64,000 bases of DNA. It comes from Salinilacustrithrix flava (lineage in GTDB: Bacteria > Actinomycetota > Acidimicrobiia > Acidimicrobiales > Salinilacustritrichaceae). A program made the position numbers and the translations under genes. Shown one piece after another: positions 1 through 7,112 of the stretch. The DNA is taken from assembly GCF_041228405.1 (NCBI RefSeq), contig NZ_CP133888.1, forward strand, positions 3,162,001 to 3,226,000. Direction: 5' to 3'. Under the pieces are notes generated by a model. The model saw nothing but the letters and a program-made list of their open reading frames with translations, was not told the DNA's origin and did not search any database. Numbering within the stretch: the stretch's first letter is position 1; every line of letters starts with the position of its first letter.

Positions 1-2
1 CC

Positions 3-620
3 GACGCCCGGGTGCTCACCTACGGCGTGTCCGGCGACGTGGTCGCCCAGCGCGTCGACGTCGACGAGCACCTCCGGCCCCGGTTCCGACTGTCGTCGCC
101 GTGGGGCACGGTTGACGTGCAGCTGGCGGTCCACGGCGTGCACCAGGTGGGCAACGCCCTCGCCGCCGCCGCTGCCGCACTCGTGCAGGACGTCCCGCTG
201 GAGGCGGTGGCGGAAGGCCTCGGGTCGGCTGCGCTGTCGCCGTGGCGGATGGAGCTCGGCCACGCCGCGTCGGGTGCCACCGTGCTCAACGACGCCTACA
301 ACTCGAACCCGACGGCCCTGGCCGCGGCGCTGCACTCGCTGGCCGCCCTCGATGCCGGCCGTCGCGTCGCCGTGCTCGGCGTCATGGCCGAGCTGGGCGA
401 CGGCAGCGACGAGCGCCACGCCGAGATGGGCGAGCTGGCCGAGGACCTCGGCATCGAGGTCGTCACCGTCGACTGCCCGGCCTACGGCGTCGGCACCGAC
501 GTGCCCACGGTGGAGGCCGCCGTCGACGCCCTCGGGTCCCTCGGCCCCGACCACGCCGTGCTCGTCAAGGCCAGCCGCTCCGCCGGCCTCGAGCGGGTCG
601 CCACCCTGCTCCTCGGGTGA
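3..620 (+). CDS. murF: UDP-N-acetylmuramoyl-tripeptide--D-alanyl-D-alanine ligase, C-terminal part (5' end outside window)
   Basis: This is the last 205 residues of a Mur ligase; the reading frame is open to the window edge, so the N-terminal and most of the ATP-binding domain lie upstream. The signature LNDAYNSNPTALAAAL (about residue 95) is the MurF form of the Mur-ligase asparagine-rich motif, and VLVKASRSAGLERV near the end is the MurF C-terminal KxSR motif. MurF adds D-Ala-D-Ala to UDP-MurNAc-tripeptide in the cytoplasm, the last soluble precursor step of peptidoglycan synthesis. The stop abuts the convergent downstream gene with no spacer. Confidence 0.93.
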   Translation, partial: DARVLTYGVSGDVVAQRVDVDEHLRPRFRLSSPWGTVDVQLAVHGVHQVGNALAAAAAALVQDVPLEAVAEGLGSAALSPWRMELGHAASGATVLNDAYNSNPTALAAALHSLAALDAGRRVAVLGVMAELGDGSDERHAEMGELAEDLGIEVVTVDCPAYGVGTDVPTVEAAVDALGSLGPDHAVLVKASRSAGLERVATLLLG

Positions 621-1385
621 TCAGCTCGCGAAGACGGCGACGAGCACGGGTGCGATGGCGAGCGCCGGTAGGAACGACCCGACCTTGACCTTCTTGAGGT
701 CGAGCAGCCGCAGGCCGATGCCGAGGATCATCACGCCGCCTGTGGCCTCGATCTCGGCGACCATGCGATCGTCGAGGAGCGAGTCGCCCACCGTGGCCCC
801 GAGCAGGGTGATCGCGCCTTGGAGCACGGCGATGCTCAGGGCGCTGAAGCCGACGCCCCAGCCGTAGACGGCGGCGAAGGGGACCGAGACGAGGCCGTCG
901 AGCGTGGCCTTGACGATCAGCAGCTCGCTGTCGCCGCTGATGCCGTCCTGCAGGGAGCCCACGATCATCATCGCCCCGATGCCGAAGGTGAGGCTGGCGA
1001 GCAGGAAGCCGTCGACGAAGGAGCGGCTCTCACCGGGCTCCCGGTCGATCTGGAGCTCGTCGGGATCGCGCTCGACGTAGCTGGCGATGGCCGGCTCCGA
1101 TGCGGCGGCCTCGACCAGCCGGCGGAGGCGCTCGCCCAGGGCCTCCAACCGGTCCTCGATGCGGATGAGCTCGCCGAGCACGCCGCCGGCGACGATGGCG
1201 ACCACCGGGAACACGGCGTTGCGCGTCTCGAGGAAGCTGGCGATGCCGACGCCGAGCACGATGAGGCCGATGCCGTCGAGGACGGTCGAGCGGACCCGCT
1301 CGGGCATGCGCCCGTGGAGCAGCACGCCGACGCCGGTGCCGGCCAGCACCGTGATCACGTTGACGATGGTTCCGAGACCGCGCAC
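621..1385 (-). CDS. DUF554 (YdfK-like) integral membrane protein
   Basis: A 254-residue protein with about six to seven hydrophobic segments. The N-terminus (GTIVNVITVLAGTGVGVLL) and the pattern of glycine-rich helices (FGIGAMMIVGSLQDG around residue 130) are those of the DUF554 family of predicted transporters, whose substrate is not established. A charged cytoplasmic loop at about 75-120 separates the two helix groups. The GTG start at 1385 is supported by a TACGTT -10 hexamer ending six bases upstream, with no Shine-Dalgarno sequence, so the message is probably leaderless. It is convergent with murF. Confidence 0.85.
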   Translation of the reverse strand: MRGLGTIVNVITVLAGTGVGVLLHGRMPERVRSTVLDGIGLIVLGVGIASFLETRNAVFPVVAIVAGGVLGELIRIEDRLEALGERLRRLVEAAASEPAIASYVERDPDELQIDREPGESRSFVDGFLLASLTFGIGAMMIVGSLQDGISGDSELLIVKATLDGLVSVPFAAVYGWGVGFSALSIAVLQGAITLLGATVGDSLLDDRMVAEIEATGGVMILGIGLRLLDLKKVKVGSFLPALAIAPVLVAVFAS

Positions 1386-1391
1386 CCGCCG

Positions 1392-1397
1392 AACGTA
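1392..1397 (-). promoter_or_regulatory. -10 element of the DUF554 gene
   Basis: TACGTT on the minus strand, followed by six bases and then the GTG at 1385; fits the leaderless pattern seen throughout the window. Confidence 0.55.
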
Positions 1398-1431
1398 GCG
1401 ACGCGCCGGCGCAACGCCAGCACTGCCAGCT

Positions 1432-2670
1432 TCAGGAGGCGTGGGCGAGCACCGGTGGGAGCCCGTTGCCCATGAGCTCGACGAAGTTGCGCCGGTAGAA
1501 GCGGTCGCGGTCGTCGTCGGACACGCCGGCGGCGTCGAGGCTGGCCTCGAAGCGCTCGACCGGGCGCCGGCCGCCCTCGACGTGGGGGAAGTCGGTGCTG
1601 AACAGCACGGTTTCGGGCCCGGCCTGCTCGATGATCCAGCCGACGTCCTCGGTGGGGTAGGGCGTGAACCGCATCTGCCGGGACACGTACTCCGACGGGC
1701 GCAGCGACAGCTGCTGGAGGCGCTCCTCGTGGCGGTGGAACGCGTCGAAGGCCGACTCCATCTGGCGCATCCAGCCCGGCATCCAGATCGCGCCCTGCTC
1801 GATGACGCCGACGCGCAGGTCGGGGAACCGCTCGAACACGCCGTCGAAGAGCATCGTGGCCAGCGTCTGGGCCGGCGGGCCGGGGATGCCCATGTAGTCG
1901 ACGCAGCGGAAGTTCTCGTCGCCCCCGTGGAAGTCGGGCGGGATGGGCAGCCCGTTCTGGAAGTACATCGGGTCGATCAGCTCGCCGGTGCCGCCGACGT
2001 GGAACACGATCGGGATGCCGGCCTCCTGGGCGCGGGCCCACACCGGATCGAGCGAGCGGTGGCTGGGGGAGTGGGTGGCCGGGCAGCCCGACGGGATCAG
2101 CAGGGCCGCGGCGCCGAGGTGGAGGGCCTCGTCGGCCATGGCTGCAGCCCGGTCGAAGTCGGCGAGCGGGACGTACATCGTGGACAGGAGCCGCTCGTCG
2201 ACCGAGCAGAACTCGGCCATGCCCCGGTTGTGGGCACGTGCGGTGCCGTAGGCCATGTCGAGGTCAGGTGCGCTGCCGTCGGACGGCCGCTCCCAGGCGA
2301 AGAGGCGGGAGTTGTGGAACGTGTTGAACACGAGCTGGCTCTGCACGCCGATCAGGTCCAGCGCTCGCACGCGGTCCTCAGGGATGAACGACCCGGTGGC
2401 GGCGAAGTTCTTGCGCAGCATGATCTCGTGCGCCTCCTCGGCCCGGTACTCCTCGGACGCGTGCTTGGCGGCGAGGCGATCGAACGCGGCGGTGAGGTCG
2501 GCGAGCTGCTCCTCGACGTCGCCGGTCTGGCGCAGCTCGTTGCCGCTCGTCAGGGGGAGGGGCTCGATGCGGTCGCGGATGGCCGGGTCGGCGTGGTCGC
2601 GCAGCCAGGTCGGCGTCTCCATGATGTGGGCGTCCGCGTCGTGGACGACCCGATCGGTGATGTACGGCAT
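1432..2670 (-). CDS. Amidohydrolase family 2 protein (metal-dependent TIM-barrel hydrolase)
   Basis: A 412-residue protein of the amidohydrolase_2 superfamily (decarboxylases and hydrolases such as the ACMSD and 2-hydroxy acid groups). The N-terminal DADAHIMETP carries the D-x-H metal motif (residues 10-12), FHVGGTGE (about 230) supplies a barrel histidine, and STDFPHVEGG near residue 365 has the late-strand aspartate. I chose the ATG at 2670 because the longer frame extends into the neighbouring MFS gene and encodes a low-complexity Arg/Ser-rich stretch; a G-rich tract lies just upstream. The substrate cannot be read from sequence. It lies 37 bases beyond the end of the MFS gene, on the same strand. 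Confidence 0.85.
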   Translation of the reverse strand: MPYITDRVVHDADAHIMETPTWLRDHADPAIRDRIEPLPLTSGNELRQTGDVEEQLADLTAAFDRLAAKHASEEYRAEEAHEIMLRKNFAATGSFIPEDRVRALDLIGVQSQLVFNTFHNSRLFAWERPSDGSAPDLDMAYGTARAHNRGMAEFCSVDERLLSTMYVPLADFDRAAAMADEALHLGAAALLIPSGCPATHSPSHRSLDPVWARAQEAGIPIVFHVGGTGELIDPMYFQNGLPIPPDFHGGDENFRCVDYMGIPGPPAQTLATMLFDGVFERFPDLRVGVIEQGAIWMPGWMRQMESAFDAFHRHEERLQQLSLRPSEYVSRQMRFTPYPTEDVGWIIEQAGPETVLFSTDFPHVEGGRRPVERFEASLDAAGVSDDDRDRFYRRNFVELMGNGLPPVLAHAS

Positions 2671-2707
2671 GCGATCCCCCCGGATGCGATGTGTCTCGCG
2701 AAGCGTG

Positions 2708-3907
2708 TCAGTGAGCGTAGGGCCGCTCGGTGCGGGTGTCGGCCCACCAACCGAGCCCGAGCGCGATGATCGCACCCGGGAACACCACCGTGGTGACCGA
2801 GGTGGCATCGATGAGCGGGCCGGCCACCAGGTTCCCCAGCGGCACCGTGCCACCGAAGGCCATCATCCACAGCGCCATCACACGCCCCCGCTCGTTGCCC
2901 GCGAGGTGCAGCTGCAGCACGGTGGACAGCGCGGTGACGGTGGCGAAGTAGCAGAAGCCGACCACGACGATGACGACGAAGGCCGGGGCAGGCATCCGCA
3001 GCCACGAGAAGACGGCGAGCGACAGGCCGAAGGAGATCATGCCGACCCGCACCAATGTCTCCTTGGGCGTCTGGGCGAAGACGGTGCCCACCGACAGGGC
3101 GCCGAGCATTGCGCCGAGGCCGAAGCAGGCGTACAGCCAGCCGTACGCGGTGGAGCGGGCCGCGATGTCGAGGTTGCGGTCGGCGAGCACCGGCATCTGG
3201 CCGATGAAGGGCAGGCACAGGAAGGAGAAGACCACCATCGTCACCAGGCACCGGCCGACGGGGAACCGGTTGCGTGCGATGCGGAACCCGAGGGCCAGGC
3301 GGTGCAGGCGCGACTCGTCCGCACCGCTCGCCTCCACGTCGGGCAGGCGCACGGACAGGAGGGCGCCGATGACGAACAGGTACGTGATGGCGTTGAGCGA
3401 GAAGACCCATGCGGCGCCGTACTGCGCGAAGAGCATGCCGCCGATGGCCGGGCCGATCACCCGGGACCCGTTCATCTGGGCCGAGTTGAGCGAGATGGCG
3501 CCGGCCAGGTTGCCCGGTCCGACGAGGTCGGGGAGCACGGCGGAGTACGTGGGGCCGAACACGGACTGGCCCACGCCCATGCAGAACACGATGCCGACGA
3601 TCCACGCCTTGCTCGGGTCGTCGGCCCGGACGACGCTGGCGAGTGCGAGGGCGAGCAGGCCCTGCGTGGCGGAGATCGTGATGAGGAGGCGGCGCCGGTC
3701 AAAGGTGTCGGCGAACATGCCGCCGACGATGGAGAACAGCAGCATCGGTCCGAGCTGGGCGAAGAGCACGATGCCGACGAAGGACGAGGAACCGGTGAGG
3801 TCGTAGGCGAGCGCGCCCAGGACCACGTTCTGCATCCAGGTGCCGATGTTGGAGAGGAACGCGCCCGTGTAGACCCGCCGGAACGTGTCCTGGCGCAGGA
3901 CCGCCAT
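2708..3907 (-). CDS. MFS exporter of the enterobactin-exporter/MFS_3 type
   Basis: A 399-residue, roughly twelve-helix major facilitator. The beginning, FRRVYTGAFLSNIGTWMQNV, and GGMFADTFDRRRLL in the first cytoplasmic loop are typical of the MFS_3 group, which mostly exports siderophores or drugs. The substrate is unknown. The ATG at 3907 is preceded by a GAGAGGG Shine-Dalgarno at a good distance; an upstream in-frame ATG at 4042 would overlap the dinB start and encode a polar low-complexity tail, and a GTG at 3985 is a second alternative. It is divergent from dinB and followed by the amidohydrolase. Confidence 0.85.
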   Translation of the reverse strand: MAVLRQDTFRRVYTGAFLSNIGTWMQNVVLGALAYDLTGSSSFVGIVLFAQLGPMLLFSIVGGMFADTFDRRRLLITISATQGLLALALASVVRADDPSKAWIVGIVFCMGVGQSVFGPTYSAVLPDLVGPGNLAGAISLNSAQMNGSRVIGPAIGGMLFAQYGAAWVFSLNAITYLFVIGALLSVRLPDVEASGADESRLHRLALGFRIARNRFPVGRCLVTMVVFSFLCLPFIGQMPVLADRNLDIAARSTAYGWLYACFGLGAMLGALSVGTVFAQTPKETLVRVGMISFGLSLAVFSWLRMPAPAFVVIVVVGFCYFATVTALSTVLQLHLAGNERGRVMALWMMAFGGTVPLGNLVAGPLIDATSVTTVVFPGAIIALGLGWWADTRTERPYAH

Positions 3908-4012
3908 GGCCGTGCCCTCTCGGGCAGGCCGTCTGGAGCCCCCCTCCTGGCCGTCGTCGCTCGTGGTCTCGTCGACGGCGGTCACCGCACCAGTCTGCCG
4001 CTCCGGTGGATC

Positions 4013-4030
4013 CTTGACCAACGGGTCAAG
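4013..4030. promoter_or_regulatory. Inverted repeat CTTGACC-N4-GGTCAAG upstream of dinB
   Basis: Seven-base perfect arms around a four-base spacer. The left arm supplies the TTGACC -35 hexamer of the dinB promoter, so the repeat may be an operator for a second regulator acting beside LexA, or may be incidental. Confidence 0.4.
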
Positions 4031-4042
4031 AGGGGTGAACAT
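4014..4042 (+). promoter_or_regulatory. dinB promoter (-35 TTGACC, -10 GAACAT)
   Basis: TTGACC at 4014-4019 is separated by 17 bases from GAACAT at 4037-4042. The -10 lies inside the SOS box, so LexA binding would cover it. Seven bases after the -10 is GTG at 4050, an alternative leaderless start in frame with the ATG at 4041. Confidence 0.5.
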
Positions 4043-4048
4043 GTGTTC
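4037..4048. promoter_or_regulatory. SOS box (LexA site) at dinB
   Basis: GAACATGTGTTC fits the actinobacterial LexA consensus GAAC-RNRY-GTTC exactly. It overlaps the ATG start codon and the proposed -10 element, so repression would act by occluding polymerase. A second perfect box occurs at ruvC in this window. Confidence 0.8.
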
Positions 4049-5264
4049 GGTGACTGCTCCCGGGATCCTCCACGCCGACCTCGACTGCTTCTACGCCGCG
4101 GTCGAGCAGCGCGACGATCCACGGCTGCGGGGCAAGCCGGTGATCGTGGGCGAGGGTGTGGTCCTCACGGCGACCTACGAGGCACGGGTGCACGGGGTCC
4201 GCACCTCCATGCCGGTGTCGCGGGCCCGGTCCCTGTGCCCGTCGGCGATCGTGGTCCCGTCCCGGATGTCGGCCTACACCGAGGCGAGCCGGGCCGTGTT
4301 CGCGATCTTCCGGGAGACCACCCCGCTCGTGGAGGGGCTGTCGGTGGACGAGGCCTTCCTCGACGTGAACGGTCTTCGCCGCCTCGTGGGTGAGCCGGTC
4401 GAGATCGCTCGCGAGCTGCGCCGGCGGGTGCGCGACGAGGTCGGGCTCCCGATCAGCGTCGGCGTCGCCCGCACCAAGTTCCTGGCCAAGGTGGCCAGCG
4501 CCGTGTCGAAGCCCGACGGGCTCCTCGTCGTCGAGCCCGACGGCGAGCTCGCGTTCCTGCACCCCCTGGACGTCCGTCGGTTGTGGGGCGTCGGCCCGGT
4601 GACCGCCGGCAAGCTGGAGGAGCGGGGCCTGCGCACCGTCGGCGACGTCGCCGACGTGCCCGAGGCCGCGCTCGTGGCCATGCTCGGCCCCGCCGCCGGG
4701 CGCCACCTCCACGCCCTGGCCCGCAACGTCGATCCCCGCTCGGTCGCGCCGGGCACGCGTCGCAGCTCGATCGGCGCGCAACGGGCCCTCGGCCTGGCAG
4801 GCGGTCGACGGCCGCGGTCACGCGCCGAGCTCGACGCCACCCTGCTCGCCCTGGTCGAGCGGGTCACCGAGCGCCTCCGAGGGGGCCGACGCGTCGGTCG
4901 CACCGTCACGCTGCGCCTGCGCCACGCCGACCTCAGCCGGGAGACCAGGTCCCGCACCCTGCCGGTCGCCACCGATCGCACTGACCTCGTGCTCGTCGCC
5001 GCCCGGGACCTGCTCGACGCCCGCTGGCCGCACCTGCGCGAGGCCGGGTGCTCCCTCATCGGCGTCACCGTCTCGGACCTCGCCCCCGCCGATGCCGTGC
5101 AGCTGACCCTCGACCTCGACGGCCACGACCGTCGCACCCTCGACCACACGCTCGATGCGGTGCGGGACCGCTTCGGCGGTGCCGCCGTCACCCGCGCCTC
5201 CCTGCTCGGCCAGGGCCGCGGCGCCCAGGTCCCGATCCTGCCGGACCCCGTGCCCGACCGCTGA
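4041..5264 (+). CDS. dinB: DNA polymerase IV (Y-family translesion polymerase)
   Basis: A 407-residue Y-family polymerase. ILHADLDCFYAAVEQRDDP at the N-terminus has the first catalytic aspartate, and LSVDEAFLDV near residue 105 carries the S-x-D-E active-site pair; the helix-hairpin-helix segment WGVGPVTAGKLEERGL follows near 185 and the little-finger domain occupies roughly 240-360. It copies past damaged template bases. The end does not show a clear beta-clamp motif. ATG at 4041 has AGGGG five bases upstream; GTG at 4050 is an equally plausible leaderless start. The SOS box over the start predicts damage induction. Confidence 0.92.
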   Translation: MCSVTAPGILHADLDCFYAAVEQRDDPRLRGKPVIVGEGVVLTATYEARVHGVRTSMPVSRARSLCPSAIVVPSRMSAYTEASRAVFAIFRETTPLVEGLSVDEAFLDVNGLRRLVGEPVEIARELRRRVRDEVGLPISVGVARTKFLAKVASAVSKPDGLLVVEPDGELAFLHPLDVRRLWGVGPVTAGKLEERGLRTVGDVADVPEAALVAMLGPAAGRHLHALARNVDPRSVAPGTRRSSIGAQRALGLAGGRRPRSRAELDATLLALVERVTERLRGGRRVGRTVTLRLRHADLSRETRSRTLPVATDRTDLVLVAARDLLDARWPHLREAGCSLIGVTVSDLAPADAVQLTLDLDGHDRRTLDHTLDAVRDRFGGAAVTRASLLGQGRGAQVPILPDPVPDR

Positions 5265-5279
5265 CCCGGGAGCGTCAAG

Positions 5280-6209
5280 ATGGTCGGCATGGCAACCGAC
5301 GCCGCCCGCATCCTCGTCCTGCCCGCCGGCGGTCGTCCGTGGCTGGCCGATGCCGTCCGCGCCGGGGGCGCCGAGCCGGTCACCGAGGGGCGTGCGAGTG
5401 CGGTCGTGTGGACCGACCCGAAGGACCCGGCGGGTCTGCGCCGGCTGCTGGACGAGCAGCCCGACATCGACTGGGTGCAGCTGCCGTGGGCGGGCATCGA
5501 GCCCTACGTCGACGTGCTCGACCACGACCGGCGCTGGACGTGCGGGAAGGGCGTCTACGCCGACCCCGTCGCCGAGCAGGCGCTCATGCTCGCCCTCGCC
5601 GGCCTCCGCGGGATGGGTACCTACGCCCGGGCCACGACGTGGGAGGGCCCGATCGGGCGCAACCTGCTCGGCGCCCGCGTGGTGGTCGTCGGCGGCGGTG
5701 GGATCAGCGAGTCGCTGGTGCGCCTACTCGAGCCGTTCGGCTGCGAGATCGTGGTCGTGCGCCGCACCGAGCAGCCCTTCCCGGGCGCGACCCGCACGGT
5801 CACGCAGCAGCACCTCGACGACGAGCTCCCCGATGCCGACCTGGTCGTGCTCGCCGTGGCGCTCACCCCGGAGACCGAGGGCCTCTTCGACGCTCGACGC
5901 CTCCGGCTACTGCCATCCCACGCCTGGATCGTGAACGTGGCCCGCGGCCGCCACATCGTCACCGACGACCTCGTCGAGGTCCTGGCCGAGGGCGCCATCG
6001 GCGGGGCCGGGCTCGACGTCGTCGACCCCGAGCCGCTGCCCGACGGCCACCCGCTCTGGACGCTGCCGAACTGCTTCATCACGCCCCACGTGGGGAACAC
6101 GCCGGAGATGGCCGTGCCGCTGCTCTCGGCGCGGGTGCGGGAGAACGTGCGGCGCTACCTGGCGGGGGAGGAGCTCCTCGGCCCCGTCGACGTCGACGCC
6201 GGCTACTGA
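5280..6209 (+). CDS. D-isomer-specific 2-hydroxyacid dehydrogenase (GhrA-like)
   Basis: A 309-residue NAD(P)-dependent dehydrogenase. The Rossmann motif VVVVGGGGISESLVRLL lies near 135-152, the arginine-bearing VNVARGRHIV near 220, the catalytic glutamate in GLDVVDPEPLPDG near 245 and the histidine in ITPHVGNTPE near 270. Members reduce glyoxylate or hydroxypyruvate or oxidise 2-hydroxy acids; the exact substrate is not evident. A GGGAG Shine-Dalgarno seven bases before the ATG at 5280 supports this start; a second ATG follows at 5289. It starts 15 bases after dinB, perhaps cotranscribed. Confidence 0.87.
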   Translation: MVGMATDAARILVLPAGGRPWLADAVRAGGAEPVTEGRASAVVWTDPKDPAGLRRLLDEQPDIDWVQLPWAGIEPYVDVLDHDRRWTCGKGVYADPVAEQALMLALAGLRGMGTYARATTWEGPIGRNLLGARVVVVGGGGISESLVRLLEPFGCEIVVVRRTEQPFPGATRTVTQQHLDDELPDADLVVLAVALTPETEGLFDARRLRLLPSHAWIVNVARGRHIVTDDLVEVLAEGAIGGAGLDVVDPEPLPDGHPLWTLPNCFITPHVGNTPEMAVPLLSARVRENVRRYLAGEELLGPVDVDAGY

Positions 6210-6228
6210 CGGCTACTGACGACTACTG
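6201..6228 (+). repeat. Tandem 10-bp repeat at the end of the dehydrogenase gene
   Basis: GGCTACTGAC occurs twice in direct succession, followed by the near copy GACTACTG. The first copy contains the dehydrogenase stop codon and the third overlaps the stop of the convergent gene, so the short duplication sits exactly where the two genes meet. Confidence 0.7.
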
Positions 6229-6573
6229 GGACCGGTCCTGGCCCGGGGAGAACAGGTGGGTCAGGCGCTGGAAGGGCTCCTGCATGGCGCGCAGCTGCTC
6301 GGCGGTGGAGGCCAGGCGGTCGACCGTGGTCTCGATGTCCTGGAGCTGGACGAGCATCGCCTCGACCTGGACCCGCTGGGCCTCGAGCTGGCGGCGGATG
6401 GCGCTGAGCTGGTCGCCGGACGGGGAGAACGTGTCGACCAGGTCCCGCATGAGCTTCATCTGCTCGCTCGGCATCACCCGCCCGAGCTGCTGCTGGAGCG
6501 AGGAGAGCTGGTCCCCGGACAGCCCGAGGCGTCCGAGCACCTGGGCAAGCGGGTTCGAGGCATCGTCAGCCAT
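6223..6573 (-). CDS. Small coiled-coil protein of unknown function
   Basis: A 116-residue hydrophilic protein. Residues 1-45 hold short amphipathic segments with two GDQL repeats (LGLSGDQLSSLQQQL and SPSGDQLSAIRRQL); residues 55-105 form a Gln/Glu-rich heptad stretch predicted to be a coiled coil. No membrane segment or catalytic motif is visible. The layout resembles phasin-like or granule-associated helper proteins, but nothing nearby supports a polyhydroxyalkanoate role, so function is left open. The ATG at 6573 is fixed by a TACGGT -10 element six bases upstream. It is divergent from the VOC gene through an overlapping promoter. Confidence 0.7.
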   Translation of the reverse strand: MADDASNPLAQVLGRLGLSGDQLSSLQQQLGRVMPSEQMKLMRDLVDTFSPSGDQLSAIRRQLEAQRVQVEAMLVQLQDIETTVDRLASTAEQLRAMQEPFQRLTHLFSPGQDRSQ

Positions 6574-6579
6574 GGGTGG

Positions 6580-6585
6580 ACCGTA
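6580..6585 (-). promoter_or_regulatory. -10 element of the coiled-coil gene
   Basis: TACGGT on the minus strand, six bases before ATG 6573. It shares bases 6584-6585 with the divergent plus-strand -10 of the VOC gene. Confidence 0.55.
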
Positions 6586-6589
6586 CCGT
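6584..6589 (+). promoter_or_regulatory. -10 element of the VOC gene
   Basis: TACCGT, eight bases before GTG 6598; overlaps the opposite-strand -10 across a GTAC core. Confidence 0.55.
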
Positions 6590-6597
6590 GGCACGCT

Positions 6598-6975
6598 GTG
6601 GCCGTGCCCGTGATCGGCTTCGACCACCTCGTGCTCAACGTCGCCGACGTCCGGCGCTCCCTCGACTTCTACGTCGGCACCCTCGGGCTGACACCCGAGC
6701 GGGTGGAGGAGTGGGAGGCGGGCGAGGTCTTCTTCCCCAGCGTGCGCGTCGACGCCACCACGGTCATCGACATCATGCAGCTGGAGCGGTCCGGGCAGAA
6801 CGTGGACCACCTCTGCCTCGTCGTCGACGACGACGTCAACGAGCTGGCGGCGCGCGGCGACCTGGTCATCGAAGACGGACCCGGGGACCGATGGGGAGCC
6901 CAGGGCATCGCCCGCTCGATCTACCTGCGGGACCCCGACGGCAACCTCGTCGAGCTCCGTCGCTACCCGCGCTGA
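6598..6975 (+). CDS. VOC (glyoxalase/dioxygenase fold) family protein
   Basis: A 125-residue single-unit vicinal oxygen chelate protein. GFDHLVLNVADVRRSLDFY at the start contains the first metal histidine; NVDHLCLVV near residue 65 supplies the second and YLRDPDGNLVELR near the end holds the terminal glutamate. Family members act as glyoxalases, dioxygenases, isomerases or resistance proteins; the substrate is not evident. Three in-frame GTG codons lie at 6598, 6604 and 6610; I chose 6598 for its fit to the -10 element. There is no Shine-Dalgarno sequence. Confidence 0.83.
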   Translation: MAVPVIGFDHLVLNVADVRRSLDFYVGTLGLTPERVEEWEAGEVFFPSVRVDATTVIDIMQLERSGQNVDHLCLVVDDDVNELAARGDLVIEDGPGDRWGAQGIARSIYLRDPDGNLVELRRYPR

Positions 6976-6979
6976 GTGC

Positions 6980-6985
6980 TACAGT
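6980..6985 (+). promoter_or_regulatory. -10 element of tRNA-Val
   Basis: TACAGT located 13 bases before the mature tRNA 5' end, just beyond the VOC stop codon. Confidence 0.5.
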
Positions 6986-6998
6986 CTCCCGCTCCTAC

Positions 6999-7072
6999 GG
7001 GCGTATAGCTCAGCTGGCTAGAGCGCACGCTTCACACGCGTGAGGTCACAGGTTCAAGTCCTGTTACGCCCA
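6999..7072 (+). tRNA. tRNA-Val(CAC)
   Basis: A 74-nucleotide complete cloverleaf: acceptor stem GGGCGTA paired with TACGCCC, D-arm GCTC/GAGC, anticodon stem CACGC/GCGTG around the loop TTCACAC with anticodon CAC, and T-arm ACAGG-TTCAAGT-CCTGT. The discriminator base is A and the CCA tail is not encoded. It decodes GUG. No duplicated 3' end that would indicate an integrated element was seen nearby. Confidence 0.95.
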
Positions 7073-7075
7073 CGT

Positions 7076-7097
7076 CGAGGCCCCTTCGGGGGCCTCG
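7076..7097. terminator. Hairpin terminator after tRNA-Val
   Basis: A perfect nine-base stem CGAGGCCCC/GGGGCCTCG with a TTCG tetraloop and no T-run. It lies between the tRNA and the convergent membrane-protein gene and could serve both. Confidence 0.75.
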
Positions 7098-7112
7098 GTC
7101 GCGTCCGGGGGC

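Noticed and set aside
1441..2769. Long open frame on the strand opposite the amidohydrolase.
   Set aside because: Composition is Val/Gly/Glu/His-rich with no homologous motifs; it is the antisense shadow typical of very GC-rich genes, whereas the minus strand encodes a clear amidohydrolase.
4017..4042. ATG 4042 (minus strand) as the MFS start.
   Set aside because: It would overlap dinB and its SOS box and adds 45 low-complexity residues, while ATG 3907 has a good Shine-Dalgarno and the family N-terminus.
6999..7100. An integration site or mobile element at tRNA-Val.
   Set aside because: No repeated tRNA 3' end, integrase or compositional shift is seen downstream.
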